26,506 nt of DNA. Source: Phoronis australis (Eukaryota > Phoronida > Phoronidae). Made by a program: the position numbers and the translations under genes. Below, one piece after another: positions 20,481 to 26,506 of this stretch. Numbering within the stretch: position 1 is the first letter of the stretch; every line of letters starts with the position of its first letter. A model generated the notes under the pieces. It made no database searches. It was given only the letters and a program-made list of their open reading frames with translations, and was not told where the DNA came from. The DNA is taken from assembly GCA_002633005.1 (NCBI GenBank), contig NMRA01001103.1, forward strand, positions 5,202-31,707. The letters are read 5' to 3'.

Positions 20481-20886
20481 TGTAACACTTGAGTGTTGAA
20501 ATCATTTCTAGTATTGTAGCGTCTTAGAGGGGTCAGTCATATTTCATTTATGTCACCTTACAAGTTCACTTTCCCCCGTGTAAGTTAATTTGCTCTAAAC
20601 GTTGATCGTCCATTCACACATCTCCATTATATATTACATAGTGGGGCGTGACACCGCTGCACTGGGCAGCACTGCATGGTCATACACAGATAGTGAAGTG
20701 TCTTGTGGAACACAACGCTACAGTGGATGTCCGTGAGCAGGTAATTAATGACACACAGGTTGTTTGGTTGAACTAGTTGTTTACACAAGAGATGATTAAA
20801 ACTGTTGAAGAACAAATTTTGTAGATATTTTCCCAATTTAATGTCCTTAAACAATGTCAAATTAAATGTCGTCTGCTTTCCAACAG
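20481..20886 (+). repeat. tandem duplication, copy 1 (carries exon 4)
   Basis: This block aligns with 21143-21548 at an offset of 662-663 bp. It covers about 160 bp of upstream intron, the 99-bp exon and about 145 bp of downstream intron. Near the exon the introns differ at only about 7 of 190 positions, and similarity falls off toward both ends. The duplication is recent and includes the splice signals. Confidence 0.92.
20642..20740 (+). CDS. ankyrin gene exon 4 (ankyrin repeat, duplicated)
   Basis: TACATAG precedes 33 codons ending at CAG|GTAATT, phase 0 on both sides. The peptide begins WGVTPLHWAALHGHTQIVKC and ends NATVDVREQ, a complete repeat with T-P-L-H, A-A, G-H and the V-D loop. It is the sister of exon 5: ten of 99 bases differ, and all ten change the amino acid (residues 1, 3, 8, 17, 19, 32 and 33). 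Asn stands where the repeat normally has Gly before the loop Ala. A tryptophan at residue 1 is unusual at the hairpin tip, which is normally polar. Confidence 0.95.
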
Positions 20887-20925
20887 AGAACTGCCAAAGC
20901 TGCATCCGAACATTTCAGTTGATTC
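20887..20925 (+). pseudogene. decayed ankyrin exon in intron 4
   Basis: Copy 1 of the duplication ends at TTTCCAACAG. In copy 2 the matching position is TTTCCATAG, directly before functional exon 6. Here the following bases (AACTGCCAAAGCTGCATCC) keep a faint likeness to exon 6 (GGCCACACACCGCTGCACC), but the ankyrin frame is gone. This suggests that the duplicated unit once held two exons and that the second one in copy 1 decayed. Confidence 0.35.
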
Positions 20926-21142
20926 ATTATTGTTGTTTTATTTACATGTACCTATATATATTCTACATTTCGTCAAACAATAGTTTCCTTCAGACGATCT
21001 GGATCGCCTCATTTAGTTTCGGATTTATTTTCTACGTTATTTTGATTGTCCAACACTTTACAGCGCACAATTACTTGCTGTGTGTTACCGGCCTGTAACC
21101 AGACAGGGAACACTGAACACGCTCTGTTGTTTTGCTCTTAAA
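20926..21142 (+). other. intron 4 sequence unique to this interval
   Basis: Sequence between the two copies of the duplication, with no counterpart seen after exon 6. It holds no recognised feature. Confidence 0.4.
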
Positions 21143-21548
21143 CTTAACATTTCCCTTTTGAATTCATTACAAGTATTGTAGCGTTTTAGAGGGGTCAGTA
21201 ATGTTTCATTTATGTCACCTTACAAGTTCACTTTCCCCTGTGTATGTTAATTTGTTCTAAACGTTGATCGTCCATTCACACATCTCCATTATATATTACA
21301 TAGGAGGGCTGGACACCGCTGCACTATGCAGCACTGCATGGTCATACACAGACAGTGAGGTGTCTTGTGGAACACAACGCTACAGTGGATGTCCGTGATG
21401 AGGTAATTAATGACGCACAGGTTGTTTGGTTGAACTAGTTGTTTACACAAGAGATGATTAAAACTATTAAGTAACAAATTTTGTTGATATTTTTTGTAAT
21501 CTACTGTCTCTCAACAATGTCAATTTAAATGTCTTCTGCTTTCCATAG
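21143..21548 (+). repeat. tandem duplication, copy 2 (carries exon 5, ends at exon 6)
   Basis: Partner of the block at 20481-20886. The copy stops at the acceptor of exon 6, which is intact here and decayed in copy 1. Confidence 0.92.
21304..21402 (+). CDS. ankyrin gene exon 5 (ankyrin repeat, duplicated)
   Basis: TACATAG precedes 33 codons ending at GAG|GTAATT, phase 0 on both sides. The peptide begins EGWTPLHYAALHGHTQTVRC and ends NATVDVRDE. All repeat landmarks are kept. Compared with exon 4 the changes are W to E, V to W, W to Y, I to T, K to R, E to D and Q to E. There is no silent change. Several of these fall at the hairpin tip, which in ankyrin proteins contacts partners. Confidence 0.95.
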
Positions 21549-21647
21549 GATGGCCACACACCGCTGCACCTGGCAGCACATAAGGGTCATACAGCCATCG
21601 TACAGTGTCTCATCGAACACGGGGCCAACGTGAATGTTCGTAATGAG
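21549..21647 (+). CDS. ankyrin gene exon 6 (ankyrin repeat)
   Basis: TTTCCATAG precedes 33 codons ending at GAG|GTAATT, phase 0 on both sides. The peptide begins [20 protein letters not shown] and ends [10 protein letters not shown], the closest of all to the ankyrin consensus. The first 22 bases of its downstream intron (GTAATTATTGACACACAGGT and two more) nearly match those after exons 4 and 5, so it belongs to the same duplication family but is older. Confidence 0.96.
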
Positions 21648-22178
21648 GTAATTATTGACACACAGGTTGATGAACACAATACGTAACTAGGCTAATTATT
21701 GCGTGTTTTAATTAAATAATCACAAATTGTGATTTTGTTTGTAAATGCTGTCTCCACTGCACGTGGAGTGACGTGCACGTGACGAGACGTGCTCGCGACA
21801 TTAAGTAATTAGAAGCAGTTTTCTCTTCACCCGGAGTTACACAATGAGCAATGGTTCTTTACTTGCATTTCCATATCACTCACTAATTAAAATTAATGTG
21901 ACTCTGTTGTACTACATAGAATCAAACTGTGATATTTAAAACCATATTATCAGTCGTGTGACTAAAACAGGTCAGCATTTAAGAAATATCGCTCATTTAT
22001 ATCTGAGTTTAAATGCCAGGTGTAGTCGTGCTCTGTTGAGTCAGCCGCTTCATACACTAACTATGCAACTGATGGTGAAGTTCTGGAACAGAAAGGTATA
22101 AAACGTGACGTCCTCTTGACACACCCACTTCGCTATATTTAATGATGACCAGCATTCTCTCATTTTTGTTCACTTTAG
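21648..22178 (+). other. intron 6
   Basis: Contains the ACGTG cluster at 21761-21791 and otherwise no recognised feature. Confidence 0.4.
21761..21791 (+). promoter_or_regulatory. cluster of four ACGTG cores
   Basis: ACGTG occurs at 21761, 21771, 21777 and 21787 within 31 bases, with two copies joined as the palindrome ACGTGCACGT. ACGTG is the core of bHLH-PAS (hypoxia or clock type) and E-box-like sites. This is a motif observation only. Confidence 0.3.
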
Positions 22179-22280
22179 AATGGAGACACAGCATTACACC
22201 TGGCGTCGCAGAGTGGAAAGGCAGCGGTCGTAGAGCTGCTTGTCAATGAAGGCAGTTGTGAGGTGACTGCCGTAAACAAG
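22179..22280 (+). CDS. ankyrin gene exon 7 (ankyrin repeat)
   Basis: CACTTTAG precedes 34 codons ending at AAG|GTATCT, phase 0 on both sides. The peptide begins NGDTALHLASQSGKAAVVEL and ends SCEVTAVNK. It is one residue longer than the standard repeat, with the extra residue in the final loop (GSCEVTAVNK). G-K replaces the usual G-H turn. A fine ankyrin repeat otherwise. Confidence 0.95.
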
Positions 22281-22709
22281 GTATCTCAAGAGTGCTGCAC
22301 TCCGAGCTTAGTAAATGTTGCAATAAACGTGTTTTAAATGAATATTGAGTTCGAGGAATTGTTCATTCATAATAAATATCTCATCAAAAATGAACAACCT
22401 CTTTACGTGGAGATATACAAAGAGTCACTTCTTCACTGCAAGTACCTTCCCAGAACACGCAGTGAAACCAGAGTCGCTGGTGTGATCATACTATTGGCAT
22501 ACTAACTAAAAAACCAACCACACCATAAGGCGCCGAACACAGACACAGATTTTAATTTTCTCATCTCATAAAATTTTTAATCACTTCAGTGCACATTTAG
22601 GAACCCCACTTAAGTTTTTTTAGCCAAGATTGCTTTAAAAGGGGACTTTGAACAATCAGACTTCTAAGTCACATTGTCGCAAGTCCGTTCGGTGCAAACT
22701 TTTCGATAG

Positions 22710-22868
22710 GATGGTAACAGAGCACAGCACTGTACACTCATCTGGCCGATGAGAAGATATTCCGCAAATAAAGTCGCTTGTGTTGCAGTTGCTAGTGGAA
22801 TTTATAATACCTACACACAAAATGTGTGCTATGATCAGGATCAATCAAAATCGTTTCCTTTTGAGTAA
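22710..22868 (+). pseudogene. decayed ankyrin exon with intact acceptor
   Basis: CGATAG|GATGGTAAC has the acceptor and the D-G-N start of an ankyrin exon. In the phase-0 frame it then leaves the family (RAQHCTLIWPM) and reaches TAA at 22866-22868. Ignoring five bases (GAGCA at 22720-22724) restores a DGNTAL start followed by LADEK, and a third frame gives VLQLLVEF near 22793. The exon has therefore been broken by small insertions and deletions. If the acceptor is still used, the transcript would end 53 codons later. Exon 8 downstream suggests it is normally skipped. Confidence 0.6.
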
Positions 22869-24820
22869 AATAAAAGAATATCTAAATATTCCGTTGAAAT
22901 GTCTATTCCTATTAACAATTTCAAAGAAAGTGTCGAATCCCATCTTCTATTAATTAAAACCATTTCATAATTACCAAGTACTACAAGATGTGTATTTTTG
23001 TCTCAAAACCTTTTGTTGATGCTACGATGGTCAAGACAAAAGTGACAAGACTAAATCGCGATGTTTGGTATGTCGGATCTTGAACACGAAATAAGAAATA
23101 CGTAAACATTTTAGTTTGAAAGCCATCAAACAAGTTTGGTTCACCCCTCACAGTACCATCGTATTTCGGGTACCGGGACATAGTTCTCGGCGCAGCGCAT
23201 CAAATGCTTTTTGGAATAAACGTTCTGGTCAAAACCTTCCGCTAGACGTGCGCTTTCATAGAAATGCAATTACGCAAAAACTTAAATGAATGGACAAAAA
23301 TATTCATATGTTTAGGAAGGATAAGAGACTCGCATTTCTTAAGATGGATTTCATGTTACGACTGAGACTAAATCGAATCATTTTAATATCAAAAAAAACT
23401 TTGTTCAAATTTCAACATTGTAGTGAGAAGAACGGTTTGGGGGTTTCAAGTTGTGAGACTGAGTTGTTGAACGTAACATTTTCCATCATGTGTGCAATGA
23501 GTGTATTCTGTGGAGAATGTGGAAGTTTTAAAACTCTTTCGGTAATAGCGTTTTGGGGATGGTTTATTATTAAAATATTTATTCGCATTCCACTTTATAG
23601 TTTCAAATGTATGAACTAATAGAATGACAACCCTTTCGTATTTACTTTAGTCACTTCCATCATTATTAAAGATGCTATATTACAGTATAATTCAATCACT
23701 TTCCTTTCTATGAGATTTATCGGGTAACATAAACTATTATCGATGACTATGGTGCAACCTACTTTAATTTCTTAGGTGTGAGCATTTTAGTACCCGGAAA
23801 ACAAAATAGTTCAACAGAGGAGAAATGGACTGCAGATTACTCGAATTTGCAATAACCTCCTCAAAGTGTCTTATTTGTGATCCGACTGCACGACTGTGTA
23901 TGTTCCTGGCGTGATTTGATTTATGTACTCTGTAATGATGTTAACTTCCGAGCTCCATACGACGTAAATTGGCATGGCTTGTTTGTAAAACGTATTTAAG
24001 CCACCGATCCGGTCATAACCACCTTTCGCCGCCACTTGCACAATCTTTTTTCTTATAAATTGTGAATTTTTAGGCCCCCAGTTTCGGCTTTAAAAACCTC
24101 AGTTTCCATTATTTTTTTCCGTACAAATTGTAAGTCATTCTTGACGCATACCTGTATAAATTGCCAAGGAGCTCCTTACTGAAAGATGCACAAAATCGTA
24201 CAAATAAACATGTAGAGAACTGGAAATGTGTGTATGTTTTAATATTTGATTGACGTTTATGAAGTGAAACTACATGTGAAGGGTTCGTTGCTCTATGATT
24301 TGCATGTTTATGCTTCGACGAAAATCGGCAATTCTCCGATTTGCGAATAAAATCTGCCAATTATTAAAAAACATCTTCAGAAGATTGAGCTTCTAGACCC
24401 CCAAGCAACAAGTTCCGTAGATTCCAAAAAGGGCTAAGTATTTTAGTACTTTGATGTTTTAGGGCACTTTTACCAAGGAAATTCAGTGAACCGAGGTGTA
24501 GAGCTGAGACAATAACTGTGGTGTGTCAGTAAACGTTTTTTCATTGGTTTCCTTTTATAAATTCTGAATATTTGGCATGTAAGCCAGTGTGTTTGTGTGT
24601 TTCATGTATTTTTACCCTACATGTATATGCGCGTCTTTAGGCCAATACGTAAAATGAAATATTATAAAGCCTACAAAACATGCAAGTATACAAAGGATAT
24701 CCACCTGCGCCTATAAAAGAAGCATTATGCATGCGTTTGTGCGAAACATTTGAGTATGTAAATTTCCTTATGGCAGTTATATTGGATATAGGTGCAAGTG
24801 CCTAAATGTGTGAACCACAC
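22869..24820 (+). other. intron 7, no gene seen
   Basis: AT-rich intron. An ATG-started frame of 109 codons at 23290-23619 and a minus-strand frame at 24360-24109 show no motif or splice support and are not called. Confidence 0.35.
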
Positions 24821-24922
24821 AATGCTCTCCACTGGGTTACACTTTTCACTGTTTACTTAAAAAATTTCGTATACTGTTCTTCTTTAGAATTAAAGTGCAT
24901 TACAATGTGCCAAGTAAACAAA
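24821..24922 (+). pseudogene. possible decayed ankyrin exon
   Basis: In one frame EPHNALHWVTLF is followed about 20 residues later by a segment ending CQVNK. This resembles an ankyrin T-A-L-H-W-A start and the V-N-K end of exon 7. There is no G-H turn, acceptor or donor in the right place. The likeness is weak and may be chance. Confidence 0.2.
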
Positions 24923-25097
24923 TCTCATACAGTGTATGCTCTAGTGGTCGAATGAATGTCAGTGGCATTCTGAATACGTGCTGTGTTGTTATTGAAACAG
25001 AGAGGTTGGTTCCTGAAAGCTATTCCCACTTCGACAAAATATTGACCAAATTCAGTTGTCGCGATATACATGTAGGCTGAGCATCACCTGTTTTGTG

Positions 25098-25398
25098 ATT
25101 AAGGCATTTTAAGATAGAAATCAGTGCTTGTCCGATGTTTCTTACACGACTACAATCTAAAGACTGTCGTGAAAACATCGGCCTCGCGTCATCAGCTCAT
25201 CATTTAGGCGAAGGTCAGTCGACGTCCGGTTGAGTGTCACCAGATCGCCAACAGATAATTCTACGACTTAATCTGCCGAAAACACTTTGCCTAATGGTGC
25301 TTCAGTTGCTGCGTGTTGACATCGATGGCACGGACTGCGCTCCGGAAAATTTCCAAGCAATTGCCCGCCTTCCATCGACAAAAATGCGAGCCACCTAA
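25098..25398 (+). pseudogene. unidentified open frame with one internal stop
   Basis: A frame of about 100 codons runs between stops with a single TGA (about 25226-25228). Around that stop the sequence is more GC-rich than the surrounding intron. The part after the stop includes LCLMVLQLLRVDIDGTDCAP and ends in TAA. I do not recognise it, and its strand and identity are unsure. It may be the remains of a coding sequence or of an inserted element. Confidence 0.22.
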
Positions 25399-25604
25399 TT
25401 GTTTTAAACGTGATAGTGTCTTGATACTACCCACCAAGCACAATGATACCTTTGTTTCTGTTTGGCTTACTATTATACGTGTGTGTTAAGGATTTGAATG
25501 CCCAACAGTCTACGTATTTTGATAATGCTTAAAAACATGAATTGTAACATTGTTAATGTTTGTAGTTTCTGAAACTAAACTACAAAATTTGATTTTTACC
25601 TCTA

Positions 25605-26036
25605 CTACTCTGTCATTATTTGCATCACGTGACTTAACAGAAAGGAAATGTACATGATAACAAAACAAGATTTTATTTCGTATAAATCTTTAAGATGAGA
25701 TCTCAAAACGTTGTTACTGTTTCTAATACACCTGTTCGTTTTTTGTATAACTCGTGAAGATCCCTGTTGACAGCCTCTCATGCAAAAATGCATTGTTTTA
25801 AAAACAATTACGTACAGTGTGTTGGCAAACAGTGCATAAAAATAGTTTCTGAGTCCGATCAATCCTTTTGAGATAGGGTACTCCGAAGTTATCCAAATTG
25901 GACATTTCCCTGGAACCCACACAATCTTAAAGAACAAGCGCCTCATACAAAGCTGCTGGTTACATATTTGAAAAAGCTTGAGTGAAGTCAAGGAGCAAAA
26001 TTTACAAATCAAGTGAACAAATAAGTTACGACACAC
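25605..26036 (-). mobile_element. LINE reverse transcriptase relic (Jockey/CR1-like), 143-codon frame
   Basis: The longest open frame in the window. In its neighbouring frame at about 25998-25960, ILLLDFTQAFSNM fits catalytic motif A (LLLDFxKAFDxV). In the 143-codon frame, ISKGLIGLRNYFYALFANTLYVIVF fits the ISxxAxxWxxSYLxxRxQxV segment. Next, MRGCQQGSS stands at GVPQGS, and VLRSHLKDLYEI then VIMYISF stands at INDLPxxLK followed by YADD. The two catalytic aspartates of YADD are gone and one frame shift separates motif A, so it is inactive. The long frame is a leftover, not a gene. Confidence 0.6.
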
Positions 26037-26359
26037 GCTGGTGTGTCAGATGCTATCTGGAGAATTACTATCGACCACGTGATGCGTGAACAATTAGGGC
26101 ATTTCACTTTGAATCTACATGCGCTATTCCCGTTCTCGTCCGTCTTTATTGAGAGTGTAATATCGCTCTATTCTGTAATACCCGAAATTGTTCGGCAATA
26201 AAATGCCCTTCGTTATGTGACTGAAATAAATCATAGCTGTTTCATTTTGAACTTGGAGTAGTTTTTGACAGTTTAAATTTCATTTGCACGAGCTGTTCAT
26301 CCAGCAATTGAAAATCGTGCAAATTTGTTTTTGGTTCATCATTTCCATACTTTTTGTAG

Positions 26360-26458
26360 GAAGGCAACACGTCGCTGCACAGCGCGTCTTCACATGGCCG
26401 GCTAGCTGTTGTGGAACTGCTTCTGAAAACTGGTGTCGATGCGACGGTTGTTAATACG
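26360..26458 (+). CDS. ankyrin gene exon 8 (ankyrin repeat)
   Basis: TTTTTGTAG precedes 33 codons ending at ACG|GTAAGA, phase 0 on both sides. The peptide begins EGNTSLHSASSHGRLAVVEL and ends TGVDATVVNT. The repeat landmarks T-S-L-H, G-R in place of G-H, V-V-x-L-L and the G-V-D loop are clear. It lies 4.1 kb from exon 7, with a dead exon and a LINE relic in between. The donor shows that the gene continues past the right edge. Confidence 0.93.
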
Positions 26459-26506
26459 GTAAGATAAGAGTGTCAATCAAATTGTGTGGTATGCTATCAG
26501 TATCTG

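Larger units (their letters stand above)
3381..26458 (+). other. ankyrin-repeat protein gene, 5' and middle part (3' end outside window)
   Basis: Eight proposed coding exons of 60, 90, 96, 99, 99, 99, 102 and 99 bp give 248 codons. Each is a multiple of three and all introns are phase 0, so exons from 19979 onward each encode one ankyrin repeat starting just before the T-P-L-H motif. There is no signal peptide, and the start is basic, so a cytosolic or nuclear protein is likely. Ankyrin repeats bind other proteins, and the partner here is unknown. Long introns (6285 and 10163 bp) separate the first three exons. The later repeats are clustered at 19.9-22.3 kb, then follows a 4.1-kb intron. No C-terminal domain (death domain, SOCS box, kinase or other) lies in the window, so no subfamily name is justified. 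Confidence 0.8.

Noticed and set aside
20627-20905. Minus-strand frames of 92 and 62 codons (also 21289-21477) with matching sequences
   Set aside because: They are antisense shadows of the two duplicated ankyrin exons. Their similarity comes from the duplication.
23290-23619. 109-codon ATG-started frame in the last intron
   Set aside because: No motif, no splice context in phase with the ankyrin exons, and composition like the surrounding intron.
1-26506. CRISPR array, prokaryotic operon or phage content
   Set aside because: There are no regular direct repeats with unique spacers, no Shine-Dalgarno-led gene runs, and the real coding is in spliced exons.

Overview
The window is animal nuclear DNA. 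It has no operons or bacterial signals, only short exons bounded by GT/AG splice sites, long introns, decayed non-LTR and LTR retrotransposons, tRNA-like and inverted-repeat elements, and an AT-rich background. The palindrome TACATGTA occurs at least fifteen times. That enrichment, together with an ankyrin gene built one repeat per exon, suggests an aquatic invertebrate (echinoderm, hemichordate, amphioxus or mollusc). I cannot narrow it further from sequence alone.

The main content is one plus-strand ankyrin-repeat gene, from a proposed start codon at 3381 to an exon ending at 26458. It continues beyond the right edge. Eight coding exons are proposed: 3381-3440, 9726-9815, 19979-20074, 20642-20740, 21304-21402, 21549-21647, 22179-22280 and 26360-26458. 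Every one is a multiple of three and every intron is phase 0. Together they give 248 codons: a basic, signal-free N terminus, a degenerate first repeat, then six clear repeats. The partner and pathway of the protein are not visible here. Exons at 20642 and 21304 lie in a recent tandem duplication of about 405 bp. Their ten nucleotide differences all change amino acids, while the flanking introns are more alike than the exons. Decayed exons lie nearby (about 20887, 22710, possibly 24821), so repeat units appear to be gained and lost.

At the left edge a minus-strand gene seems to end. It has a last exon at 280-93 with a membrane segment and a lysine-rich tail, followed by an AATAAA signal at 56-51. 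Two abutting minus-strand frames at 915-353 may hold its 5' part, but that is uncertain. About 941-3320 is intergenic and holds an odd degenerate repeat at 1064-1318, a CTCF-like site near 2979 and a CCAAT-type promoter region near 3209-3231.

The introns are full of dead mobile DNA. Intron 1 (3441-9725) holds a 324-bp inverted-repeat element, a tRNA-like 76-bp element and an L1-type endonuclease fragment. Intron 2 (9816-19978) holds Ty3/gypsy, Jockey/CR1-type and L1-type fragments at 10.2-12.5 kb, a 208-bp tandem duplication, a short inverted-repeat element at 16059-16221 and two copies of a GGGGCATT-ended repeat. The last intron (22281-26359) holds a decayed reverse transcriptase at 25605-26036.
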